Shown here in pieces: positions 1-8,472 of a stretch of 64,000 bases of DNA. The stretch is from JAHEJE01 sp965216335 (GTDB lineage Bacteria; Pseudomonadota; Alphaproteobacteria; Rhizobiales; Aestuariivirgaceae). Below the pieces are notes generated by a model, which searched no databases, was not told where the DNA came from, and was given only the letters and a program-made list of their open reading frames with translations. A program made the position numbers and the translations under genes. Position 1 is the first letter of the stretch, and each line of letters begins with the position of its first letter. The DNA is taken from contig OZ244154.1 of NCBI GenBank assembly GCA_965216335.1, forward strand, positions 1,054,001 through 1,118,000. The letters run 5' to 3'.

Positions 1-450
1 TACCTGGTGCGCGAGGGCCATGTCGACGCCAGCCGCAGCGTGCAGATCGGATTGCGCGGCCACACCCGGTCGCTCGACTGGCTGCAGAGTTCCTATGACC
101 TCGGCTACGAAGTCGTGACCATGGCGGAATACCGCGACATGGGGCTGCCGGCGGCCTGCGACCTGATCCGCAAGACCTTGGGCGACGGTCCGGTCTACAT
201 CACCTTCGACCTCGACAGCCTCGATGCGACCGTTGCCCCCGCGGTGTCCAACCTCGAGCCGGGCGTCGGCGGTTTTTCGATCGACGAAGCCAACCAGCTG
301 CTTCGCTCAATCCGTGGAAAACGCATCATCGGCGGCGACGTCGTCTGCCTGATGCCGACCAAGGATCTGCCCAACAATCAAACCGCCATGGTCGCCAGCA
401 GCATCATGTTCGAGATCATGTCGCTGGTGGTAGATGCCGGTTCTGTCTAG
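1..450 (+). CDS. Ureohydrolase (agmatinase/guanidinobutyrase-type), 3' part
   Basis: The C-terminal ~149 residues of an arginase/agmatinase-fold ureohydrolase, open at the window edge, so the start lies outside. TFDLDSLDATVAP followed by GVGGFS matches the metal-binding block of the family (usually S-F-D-x-D-x-x-D-P then P-G-x-G-G), which carries two manganese-ligand aspartates. Such enzymes hydrolyse agmatine, guanidinobutyrate or related guanidino compounds to urea and an amine; the substrate cannot be told from this part. The usual Pro after the second Asp is Ala-Thr here. The stop TAG (448-450) is formed by the first bases of a palindromic element, so the native C-terminus may be slightly shortened. 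Confidence 0.85.
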   Translation, partial: YLVREGHVDASRSVQIGLRGHTRSLDWLQSSYDLGYEVVTMAEYRDMGLPAACDLIRKTLGDGPVYITFDLDSLDATVAPAVSNLEPGVGGFSIDEANQLLRSIRGKRIIGGDVVCLMPTKDLPNNQTAMVASSIMFEIMSLVVDAGSV

Positions 451-520
451 AGCCTTTTTGACAATACCGAGCCATTTGACCGGAACCACGCGTCTGTTCT
501 TGGCGCGATCTCCAACCCTC
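448..520. repeat. Left part of a short palindromic element (TAGAGCC type)
   Basis: Starts TAGAGCCTTTTTGACAATAC and continues ACCGAGCCATTTGACC, the same terminal arm as the elements at 26197-26258 and 30215-30282. No matching right arm follows. The sequence runs into CCAACCCTCCCCAC and a 33-base G run, so this copy is either truncated or interrupted. Its first TA supplies the stop of the upstream ureohydrolase. The right boundary is approximate. Confidence 0.6.
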
Positions 521-524
521 CCCA

Positions 525-1399
<875 letters not shown>

Positions 1400-1846
1400 T
1401 TGAGACAATTAGTCTGCGTATGTGTTGCTGCAACTTTGCTGGCGGGTTGCGCAAGCGGGCCGCGAACCGCTGGGTCGCCCAAGGCGATCGCGTTGGCGTC
1501 AGGCAGCGGCACTGGGACACTTTATCTCAGCCGCCCGGATCACCGTGTATTCGGGCACGAGGACGCTTACATTATCCTGGATGGCCAGAACGTGGGAACG
1601 ATCAGCAATGGCCAATGCGTGCGCCTGACCATATCATCAGGAAAACACCAGATTCAGGTATCGCCCAACGCCTTCGCCAACTTCGGCGCTGCAATTGGCG
1701 CCGCCCTGGCAAAAGCGTTCAAGTACCGCAATGTCGATATGAAAGCCGGTGGCAGGCTCTATTACCAGGCTACGCCATACTACGACAGCCCGCAGGTCGG
1801 CTGGATGTTCTCAACCACGAAAAAGACTTCGGGCCGCAGCTGTTGA
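1400..1846 (+). CDS. Putative lipoprotein with DUF2846/PEGA-like domain
   Basis: 148 residues beginning at a TTG with GGGGAA seven bases upstream; a second TTG at 1385 would add five residues. The N-terminus is a short lipoprotein signal ending in the lipobox LLAGC, so the mature protein should be acylated on that Cys and held in a membrane. The middle (YIILDGQNVGTISNGQCVRL, then SSGKHQIQVS) follows the pattern of DUF2846/PEGA-like beta domains, in which a short 'name-your-ligand' strand is followed by a conserved GxH. A Gly/Ala-rich stretch follows (AAIGAALAKAF). The molecular role is unknown. It stands alone, with non-coding DNA on both sides. Confidence 0.6.
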   Translation: MRQLVCVCVAATLLAGCASGPRTAGSPKAIALASGSGTGTLYLSRPDHRVFGHEDAYIILDGQNVGTISNGQCVRLTISSGKHQIQVSPNAFANFGAAIGAALAKAFKYRNVDMKAGGRLYYQATPYYDSPQVGWMFSTTKKTSGRSC

Positions 1847-2106
1847 GCGTTTGACAAAACAACCTCCATGCTGTGCGACGCCACGCAGGAATCAAACCCT
1901 TAGACCAAAGCAAACGGACTAAATGCGGCCAGTCACCCGACGCCGGACGGGGTTGCAAGCCACAACTGAACGGCTCGGGGATTTTGCATAAATCTCCCGC
2001 TTACGACGAGGTACCCGCTACGTGCCGGTACCGGTCCTTGTGTTGCCGAAGGGCAATCGGTAGGCTGCTCATTGTGACCTAACGGAAATGGGACGGGAAG
2101 TGCGGC

Positions 2107-3747
2107 ATGACCAGCTACAATTTAGGATCATATTCTCGCAAGGTAACGACCGGCTCGGCTGAAGCACAGCGGTGGTTCGACCAGGGACTGATGTGGATCT
2201 TCGGCTACAATCACGAAGAGGCCATCTACTGTTTTGAGCAGGCGCTGAGCCATGATGCGGCCTGCGCCATGGCCCATTGGGGCATCGCTTATGCGATCGG
2301 GCCGAACTACAACCATGCCTGGGATACTTACGATCCTGATGAAAAGACCGACATGCTCGCCAAGGCCGCTGCCGCGCTGACGGCTGCAACGGGCCTTGTC
2401 GACCGCATCACGCCGGTCGAGGCGGAATTGATCACCGCCCTGGTCCAGCGCTATCCGCAAGACCCCGCAACAGAGGACTTTTCTGCCTGGCATGACGCCT
2501 TTGCCGATGCCATGCGCAAGGTCCACAAGGACTATCCGCACGATCTCGAGGTGTGCACGATCTTCGCCGAGTCGATGATGAACCGCACGCCGTGGCAATT
2601 GTGGGATCTGAAGTCGGGCAACATTGCCGACAATGCCGACACGGCCGAAATCATCAACGTCATCGAAACCGCCCTGTCGGACATCGAGGGGGCCTGGGAC
2701 CATGCCGGCCTGCTTCACCTCTACATCCACGTCATGGAGATGTCGCCGCATCCCGAGCGCGCCCTACGGCAGGGCGATCGGCTGCGTCAACTGGCGCCCG
2801 ACGCTGGCCATCTCAGACACATGCCGACGCATATCGACGTGCTGTGCGGCGACTACCAGAACGTGGTCGATCGCAATGGCGAGGCAATCGTTGCCAACCG
2901 CAAGTACTACAAGCACCGCGGCGCCGACAATTTCTACTCGTTCTACCGCGCCCACGATTATCACTTCAGGGTTTACGGCGCCATGTTCCTGGGCCAGCCG
3001 TCTGTCGCCCATGAGTCGGCCGACGAACTGGCTGACACCCTGCCCGCATCGGCTATCAGCATTCTCGGGGACTTTCTCGAGTGCTTCATCTCCGTCAAGC
3101 AACACGTCCAGATCCGCTTCGGGCAGTGGCAGGACATCCTCGACACGCCGTTCCCTGACGACGAGAAGTTCTATTGCTACACCACCGCGGTGCTGCACTA
3201 CGCCCGCACTGTGGCCTTGGCCAATCTCGGCAAACTCAGTGAAGCGGAACAGTCCGTTCGGGCATTCGACGCGGCCCGCGCCGCGGTGCCTGAAAGCCGC
3301 CTCGTCGTAAACAACACGGCCGACGATGTGCTGCGGGTCGCCGAACAGATGATGCTTGGCGAACTGGAGTATCACAAGGGCAACCATGCCGCGGCGTTCG
3401 AGCATCTGCGCAAGTCGGTCGAACTGGACGACAACCTGGAGTACGATGAGCCCTGGGGCTGGATGCAGCCGACCCGCCACGCCCTGGGCGCGTTGCTGCT
3501 CGAACAGGGCCACTACGAGGAAGCCGAAGCCGTGTACCGCGCCGACCTCGGTCTGGACTCAACCCTCAGCCGGGCCTGTCAGAACCCGGGCAACGTGTGG
3601 AGCCTGCATGGCCTGCACGAATGCCTCGTCAAACGCGGCGAAAAGACTGAAGCCGCACATATCAAACTGCAACTGGACAAAGCGTTGGCGCGGGCGGAGG
3701 TCACAATCAGGGCGTCTTGCTACTGTCGCCAGCAAACGGCTGCCTAG
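2107..3747 (+). CDS. TPR-repeat protein, cytosolic
   Basis: 546 residues without a signal peptide. It contains helix-pair repeats of tetratricopeptide type: near the N-terminus EAIYCFEQALSHDAACAMAH, and near the C-terminus HLRKSVELDD and YEEAEAVYRADLGLD. The long middle part has the WFDQGLMWIFGYNHEEA opening found in a family of bacterial TPR proteins of unknown function. No enzyme motif is visible, so a scaffold or protein-binding role is the only safe inference. The start ATG has GGGAAG nine bases upstream. The next gene on the same strand begins 125 bases downstream. Confidence 0.75.
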   Translation: MTSYNLGSYSRKVTTGSAEAQRWFDQGLMWIFGYNHEEAIYCFEQALSHDAACAMAHWGIAYAIGPNYNHAWDTYDPDEKTDMLAKAAAALTAATGLVDRITPVEAELITALVQRYPQDPATEDFSAWHDAFADAMRKVHKDYPHDLEVCTIFAESMMNRTPWQLWDLKSGNIADNADTAEIINVIETALSDIEGAWDHAGLLHLYIHVMEMSPHPERALRQGDRLRQLAPDAGHLRHMPTHIDVLCGDYQNVVDRNGEAIVANRKYYKHRGADNFYSFYRAHDYHFRVYGAMFLGQPSVAHESADELADTLPASAISILGDFLECFISVKQHVQIRFGQWQDILDTPFPDDEKFYCYTTAVLHYARTVALANLGKLSEAEQSVRAFDAARAAVPESRLVVNNTADDVLRVAEQMMLGELEYHKGNHAAAFEHLRKSVELDDNLEYDEPWGWMQPTRHALGALLLEQGHYEEAEAVYRADLGLDSTLSRACQNPGNVWSLHGLHECLVKRGEKTEAAHIKLQLDKALARAEVTIRASCYCRQQTAA

Positions 3748-3872
3748 GGCCCGATGCGGACCGCAGAACGCGGCCTGTCCCTGGCGAGTTGCCCGTCTCT
3801 TACAAGCGATCCCTTTGGCCGGGATCTATTCTTGCTGTATGGTGCCACTCACACCGCTGGTGGACCATTTCA

Positions 3873-4688
3873 ATGACCGATCTCCGCATCGATTCAAACA
3901 ACTCGATCTTTTACCTTTACTCGCGGCCAACGCGCGAAGGTGCTCAGACATTTGTGTTCGTCAATGCCCTGACTGGATCGACGGATCATTGGGAAGGCAC
4001 AGTTGCGCCGGACTTGCGCAATCGTGGATTCGGGACGCTCAGCTACAATTTTCGGGGTCAGGACAAGTCGGCCTTTGGGCAGGACTTGGAACTGACGAAT
4101 GCGTTGATTGTCGATGATTTGGTGCACCTTCTCAACGAAGTCAGGCCGCACAGGCCCATTCTGACTGGCTTGTCAATCGGTGGACTATACGCATCGCAGG
4201 CATGCGCCAACGGTGCAGATGTCAGTGGCGTTGTTCTTCTAAACACGCTACGCGAAATCAACCCGCGCATTGCATGGATTAATGACGCTCTTCCACACTA
4301 TGTGGCGAACGGAGGGGCCTCCTTGTTCATGGGGCTAATGATGCCACTGTTGACCAACCCCGACTTTGCCGCCAGCGTTCGCTCAAACTACTTGAGCGGA
4401 CCGTACACGCCGCTCGACCCGGGACATGGCCACGCAAATCTGATGCGCAATTCCGTCGAGACGGATTGGGATTTCGACTGGGCGTCTCTCAATCTCCCTG
4501 TGCTTTCGATCACCGGGCTGCACGACCGTGTGTTCCGTGACCCGGAAGTCATTGACCGCCTCTTCTCCCTGCTGCCGGACGCAAGGCGAGAGGATTGGGA
4601 CAATGCCGGCCACCTTTTGCCGCTTGAACGGCCTGAACGGCTTGCCAAGAGCCTCGCGAGGTTCGGGACAGAGATCGAACAGCAATGA
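3873..4688 (+). CDS. Alpha/beta hydrolase
   Basis: 271 residues from the ATG at 3873; the longer frame upstream is non-conserved and proline/tryptophan-rich, so I exclude it. Family features in order: an oxyanion strand region (TFVFVNALTG), the nucleophile elbow GLSIGG with Ser as nucleophile, a late acid in TGLHDRVF, and the catalytic His in DNAGHLLPLERP. The cap region is short. The substrate is unknown; esterase, thioesterase or lactonase activity is possible. The stop overlaps the start of the EamA transporter gene (ATGA), so the two are translationally coupled and probably act on the same compound or its product. Confidence 0.8.
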   Translation: MTDLRIDSNNSIFYLYSRPTREGAQTFVFVNALTGSTDHWEGTVAPDLRNRGFGTLSYNFRGQDKSAFGQDLELTNALIVDDLVHLLNEVRPHRPILTGLSIGGLYASQACANGADVSGVVLLNTLREINPRIAWINDALPHYVANGGASLFMGLMMPLLTNPDFAASVRSNYLSGPYTPLDPGHGHANLMRNSVETDWDFDWASLNLPVLSITGLHDRVFRDPEVIDRLFSLLPDARREDWDNAGHLLPLERPERLAKSLARFGTEIEQQ

Positions 4689-5617
4689 ACATTCCCGCCA
4701 AATGGGCCTATATTGCTGTTTTCGTCGGAGTATGCGGCCATGCGAGTTCGGAGTTCTTTGCAAAATTGGCCGGCGTGGCCGGTCCCGAAGTGTCAGTTTG
4801 GCGATACCTTATCGGCGCAGCGGGGCTGCTGATATGGTCGATCATGCGCAGCGACACGCGCGATCTTGTAACACCGCTCCGAGAAGACTGGCGGAGGCTG
4901 ATACCGTTGTCGTTACTCGGGGTCTCTCTTGCCTATTTCTTCTTCCACTGGTCACTGGACTTCGCCAGCGTTATTCAAGTGGCAACGTTGGTGACAACGA
5001 TCCCGGTTTTCGTTGGGCTCATCAACCTGGCAGTCAACCGCACTCCGATTCCCACGGTAAGAGTTATCACCGGTATACTGGCTCTGGTCGGCGTCGCCGT
5101 ATTACTTACCGACGGCTATTTGGACGTTCTGACTGCTGGTGGCGTATCTTTATGGGGCATTCTGATGGCGATACTCTGCGCGGCGCTTGTTGCCGGTTAC
5201 TCCGTGATTGCCAAGCCCCTCATGGTTCGCCACGGTGGTATGCGCATTACCACGCTTGCGATCAGTATCGGTGCGATCGGACTATGGGTCGGCGTCGGCA
5301 TTTTTTGGGGCAAATGGGTGAACCCAATTTCGCTTGCCGACAAGCCATCCGTCGCAATCGGATCTCTGATTGTTCTGGGGCTGTGGAACACGACAATTAC
5401 TCAACTGTTGTGGCTCGGAGGGCTGGCCGCAGCGTCTGATATGACGCGCGCCTCCTATCTGTTTTTCCTCAAGCCGGTGATTGCAGCCGGGCTCGCGATA
5501 GTTTTCTTGGGCGATAGTCCAACGTGGTTGCAATTTGCTGCCATCGTCGTCGTCTCGGGAACGGTGTTCTTCGAAGTTTTCTGGCCGCAACGGCATCCCG
5601 CTGCGAACCCGAAATGA
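4685..5617 (+). CDS. EamA/DMT-family transporter
   Basis: 310 residues with about ten hydrophobic segments in two homologous halves, as in the drug/metabolite transporter superfamily. The first EamA unit begins near the N-terminus (HASSEFFAKLAG); the second begins around residue 155 (LWGILMAILCAALVAGYSVI) and ends with FLKPVIAAGLAIVFLGDSP, a typical last-helix motif. The protein is an inner-membrane exporter or importer of small metabolites; the substrate cannot be inferred. Its ATG overlaps the TGA of the hydrolase gene. After the stop there are 240 bases before the convergent ilvN gene. Confidence 0.8.
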   Translation: MNIPAKWAYIAVFVGVCGHASSEFFAKLAGVAGPEVSVWRYLIGAAGLLIWSIMRSDTRDLVTPLREDWRRLIPLSLLGVSLAYFFFHWSLDFASVIQVATLVTTIPVFVGLINLAVNRTPIPTVRVITGILALVGVAVLLTDGYLDVLTAGGVSLWGILMAILCAALVAGYSVIAKPLMVRHGGMRITTLAISIGAIGLWVGVGIFWGKWVNPISLADKPSVAIGSLIVLGLWNTTITQLLWLGGLAAASDMTRASYLFFLKPVIAAGLAIVFLGDSPTWLQFAAIVVVSGTVFFEVFWPQRHPAANPK

Positions 5618-5841
5618 GGCGGAGGAAGCCCAATTTGGCAATGTCCGGTTTGTCAGCAGAGCAGCCGTTGCTCCCACGCACGGCTTCTCTGCTCCGGGTT
5701 AAAGCAGCGCTTTGGCTGGAGGTGGTTTTCGGAGCTCTGCCGGTCGCAGATCCATCAGATCAGCCGCGCAAAAGACCGGCCCACCCGCTCAAGGACGACC
5801 GTTGTCCGTCCAACACGGGTACACACGCCGGAATGACGAAC

Positions 5842-5862
5842 GCTGATGCCGCCGGCATCAGC
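5842..5862 (-). terminator. Hairpin at the end of ilvN
   Basis: Perfect 9-bp stem (GCTGATGCC / GGCATCAGC) with a 3-base loop. It contains the ilvN stop codon and lies between convergent genes. There is no clear U tract, so it could be a terminator hairpin or an mRNA 3'-end stabiliser. Confidence 0.4.
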
Positions 5863-6421
5863 CTTGCATGGCTTCGGGGCCGCGCGAGATCGCCGCGAGG
5901 CCGGTGCGGACCACTTCTTTCAGGCCCAGGGGCTGCATGAGGGTGATGAACTGGTCGACCTTGCGGGTCTTGCCGGTGAGTTCGAAGACGAAGTTGTCGT
6001 TGGTGGCATCGACGACGCGGGCGCGGAAGGCGTCGGCCAGGCGCAGGGCCTCGACGCGGGCGTCGCCCTTGCCGGTGACCTTGATCAGCGCCAGTTCGCG
6101 CTCGATGGCGTTGCCGGTGACCGTGAGGTCGGCGACCGAGTGCACCGGCACCAGGCGCTCAAGCTGCGCCTTGATCTGCTCCAGCACGGCGGCGGTGCCG
6201 CGCGTCTGGATGGTGATACGCGAAATGTGCGCCTCGTGCTGGGTCTCCGATACGGTGAGCGACTCGATGTTATAGCCGCGCCCCGAGAACAGGCCGATGA
6301 CCCGGGCCAGCACGCCCGGCTCGTTGTCGACCAGCACGGCCAGCGTGTGCACCTCTTCCGGATCGCGCGCCCCGCCGAGGAAATAGGCCGAACCGGGCTG
6401 ATTGTTTGTCTGATCGTTCAT
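5858..6421 (-). CDS. ilvN: Acetolactate synthase, small (regulatory) subunit
   Basis: 187 residues. An N-terminal ACT domain (HTLAVLVDNEPGVLARVIGL, then SGRGYNIESLTV) carries the valine-binding regulatory motif of AHAS small subunits; a C-terminal IlvN extension (residues ~95-180) includes RELALIKV. It activates the large subunit and confers feedback inhibition by valine in isoleucine/valine/leucine synthesis. It lies 21 bases downstream of ilvB on the same strand, so the two are one transcript. The ~15-residue hydrophilic N-terminal extension before the ACT domain is common in alphaproteobacteria. The length is typical. Confidence 0.95.
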   Translation of the reverse strand: MNDQTNNQPGSAYFLGGARDPEEVHTLAVLVDNEPGVLARVIGLFSGRGYNIESLTVSETQHEAHISRITIQTRGTAAVLEQIKAQLERLVPVHSVADLTVTGNAIERELALIKVTGKGDARVEALRLADAFRARVVDATNDNFVFELTGKTRKVDQFITLMQPLGLKEVVRTGLAAISRGPEAMQG

Positions 6422-6442
6422 GTTTCTGGTCCCCTGCCCTGC

Positions 6443-8221
6443 CTATACCAAAACCTTGCCTTCTTCGCCGATCGCCGTGTCGATGTCTTCGTCCGACACT
6501 TCCTCGCCGAGCAGCATCTCGTTGTGCGCCTTGCCGGACGGGATCATCGGGAAGCAGTTGGCGAGATTGGCGACCCGGCAGTCGAAGATCACCGGTTCGT
6601 CGGTGTCGATCATCGCCTGGATGGCATCGTCGAGTTCGCCCGGCTTGGAGCACTGCATGCCGACGCAGCCATAGGCCTCGGCCAGCTTGACGAAGTCCGG
6701 CAGCGCCTCGGTGTAGCTCTCCGACAGCCGGTTGCCGTGCAGAAGCTGCTGCCACTGGCGCACCATGCCCATGTACTGGTTGTTGAGGATGAAGATCTTG
6801 ATCGGCAGCCGGTGCTGAACCGCCGTCGACATCTCCTGGATGGTCATCAGGACGGAGGCATCGCCGGCAATGTCGATGACCAGCGCATCCGGGTGGGCCA
6901 CCTGGACGCCGGCGGCGGCCGGCAGGCCGTAGCCCATGGTGCCGAGCCCGCCCGACGTCATCCACTTGTTCGGTTCCTCGAAGTGATAGAACTGCGCCGC
7001 CCACATCTGGTGCTGGCCGACCTCGGTGGTGATGTAGGTCTTGCGGTCTCTGGTGAGTTCGTACAGCCGCTCGATGGCGTACTGCGGCATGATCACGTCC
7101 TTGTTCGGCTTGTATTTCAGGCATTCGACCCCACGCCAGCGGTCGATCTGCCGCCACCAGCTCTGCAGCGCGTCCATGTTGTGCTCCGCCGGACGCTGTC
7201 TCAGGCCGGCGATGATGTCCTTCAGCACGCTGGCGCAATCGCCGACGATCGGAACATCGACATGAATGTTCTTGTTGATCGAGGATGGGTCGATGTCGAT
7301 GTGGATCTTCTTCGAGCCCGGCGAGAAGGCATCGGTGCGACCGGTGATGCGGTCATCGAAGCGCGCGCCGACGCACAGCATGACGTCGCAGTCGTGCATC
7401 GTCATGTTGGCCTCGTAGGTGCCGTGCATGCCGAGCATGCCGACCCACTCCTTGCCCGAGGCCGGAAACGCGCCGAGCCCCATCAGGGTGGAGGTGATCG
7501 GATAGCCGGTCATCGCCACCAGATCGCGCAGCAGCTTGGAGGCCTGCGGTCCGGAGTTGATCACCCCGCCGCCGGAATAGATGATCGGCCGCTTGGCCCT
7601 GGCCAGCAGTTCGACGGCCTGTTCGATGCGCTCCGGCTTGCCCCGGGTGCGCGGCTTGTAGGTCTTGTGCTCGATGTTCTGCGGCCCGACATAGGTGCCG
7701 GTGGCGAACTGGACATCCTTGGGCACGTCGATGACGACAGGGCCCGGCCGGCCGGTTGTTGCGACATAGAACGCCTCGTGCAGAATGCGCGCCAGGTCGT
7801 TGACGTCCTTGACCAGGTAGTTGTGCTTGGTGCATGGCCGGGTGATGCCGACCGTGTCGCATTCCTGAAAGGCATCGTTGCCGATCAGTTGCGTCGGCAC
7901 CTGACCGGTGATGCAGACCAGAGGAATGGAATCCATCAGTGCATCGGTGAGGCCAGTGACCGCATTGGTGGCGCCGGGACCGGAGGTAACGAGAACGACG
8001 CCCGGCTTGCCGGTCGAACGGGCATAGCCTTCCGCGGCATGGGTGGCGCCTTGCTCATGGCGCACCAGGATGTGACGGACCTTGTCCTGCTGGAAGATCT
8101 CGTCATAGATCGGCAGCACCGCCCCGCCCGGGTAGCCGAAGACATGGCCCACACCCTGATCGGCCAGCGCCGTCAGAATGATCTCCGCACCCGTCATCTG
8201 TTGTCCGTCTTGTTCACCCAT
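6443..8221 (-). CDS. ilvB: Acetolactate synthase, large (catalytic) subunit
   Basis: 592 residues of the ThDP-dependent AHAS family. The N-terminal pyrimidine domain has the catalytic Glu in VRHEQGATHAAEGYARSTGK. The FAD-binding central domain follows. The C-terminal PP domain holds GDASVLMTIQEMSTAVQHRL and ILNNQYMGMVRQWQQL, matching GD-x(26)-NN. The enzyme condenses two pyruvates to acetolactate, or pyruvate plus 2-oxobutyrate to acetohydroxybutyrate. It is cotranscribed with ilvN downstream. Expression is probably attenuated through the leader peptide and terminator directly upstream (8289-8400). ATG with a GGAACGAGACG spacer; length normal. Confidence 0.96.
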   Translation of the reverse strand: MGEQDGQQMTGAEIILTALADQGVGHVFGYPGGAVLPIYDEIFQQDKVRHILVRHEQGATHAAEGYARSTGKPGVVLVTSGPGATNAVTGLTDALMDSIPLVCITGQVPTQLIGNDAFQECDTVGITRPCTKHNYLVKDVNDLARILHEAFYVATTGRPGPVVIDVPKDVQFATGTYVGPQNIEHKTYKPRTRGKPERIEQAVELLARAKRPIIYSGGGVINSGPQASKLLRDLVAMTGYPITSTLMGLGAFPASGKEWVGMLGMHGTYEANMTMHDCDVMLCVGARFDDRITGRTDAFSPGSKKIHIDIDPSSINKNIHVDVPIVGDCASVLKDIIAGLRQRPAEHNMDALQSWWRQIDRWRGVECLKYKPNKDVIMPQYAIERLYELTRDRKTYITTEVGQHQMWAAQFYHFEEPNKWMTSGGLGTMGYGLPAAAGVQVAHPDALVIDIAGDASVLMTIQEMSTAVQHRLPIKIFILNNQYMGMVRQWQQLLHGNRLSESYTEALPDFVKLAEAYGCVGMQCSKPGELDDAIQAMIDTDEPVIFDCRVANLANCFPMIPSGKAHNEMLLGEEVSDEDIDTAIGEEGKVLV

Positions 8222-8288
8222 CGTCTCGTTCCGCGTTCATCTTGTCGTTGCACATCTAGCTCGTAACCCCGAACACCTTTACCGGGCA

Positions 8289-8314
8289 ATAAAAAAGGCC
8301 CCTTGAGGGACCTT
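8289..8314 (-). terminator. Attenuator terminator in the ilvBN leader
   Basis: On the minus strand the stem AAGGTCCC / GGGGCCTT (8 bp, one G-T) with a TCAA loop is followed by TTTTTTATT, a good intrinsic terminator. It lies between the ilv leader peptide (stop at 8344) and the ilvB start (8221), where a transcription attenuator would sit. Confidence 0.75.
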
Positions 8315-8343
8315 GTCGCGCGCACATCCGTTGGCCGGATGAT

Positions 8344-8400
8344 CTATCGGACCACCCCGGACGCGCGCTTCACCACCACGAGAATTGACTTAGTGTTCAT
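8344..8400 (-). CDS. ilv operon leader peptide
   Basis: An 18-codon frame, MNTKSILVVVKRASGVVR, read towards ilvB. It holds one Ile, one Leu and five Val codons, three of them consecutive (ILVVV). In known ilv/leu leaders, ribosome stalling at such codons when the charged tRNAs are scarce prevents terminator formation. The matching intrinsic terminator is 30 bases downstream. The upstream promoter-like sequence leaves almost no untranslated leader, so the peptide may be read from a leaderless transcript. Function is inferred from codons and position. Confidence 0.75.
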   Translation of the reverse strand: MNTKSILVVVKRASGVVR

Positions 8401-8407
8401 GCGGCGG

Positions 8408-8436
8408 GTTGTAAGGGCAAACGGGGCAAGGGTCAA
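8408..8436 (-). promoter_or_regulatory. Probable sigma-70 promoter of the ilv leader
   Basis: TTGACC (8436-8431), a 17-base spacer, then TACAAC (8413-8408) on the minus strand. The expected start site lies 7-8 bases on, at or next to the leader ATG (8400). A GC hairpin (AGGGCCC / GGGCCCT, about 8437-8455) sits just upstream and may be the end of the RTX transcript. Confidence 0.55.
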
Positions 8437-8472
8437 GAGGGCCCTCGCGGGGCCCTCCTGTCGTTGGTGCAA

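Noticed and set aside
5846..8266. An 806-codon open frame on the plus strand over ilvN and ilvB
   Set aside because: It is a mirror frame of two well-supported genes, rich in Asp/Gly/His/Arg without domains.
8437..8460. Intrinsic terminator of the RTX gene
   Set aside because: A perfect 7-bp GC hairpin is present, but no U tract follows on the minus strand and it overlaps the ilv promoter, so I mention it only as context.
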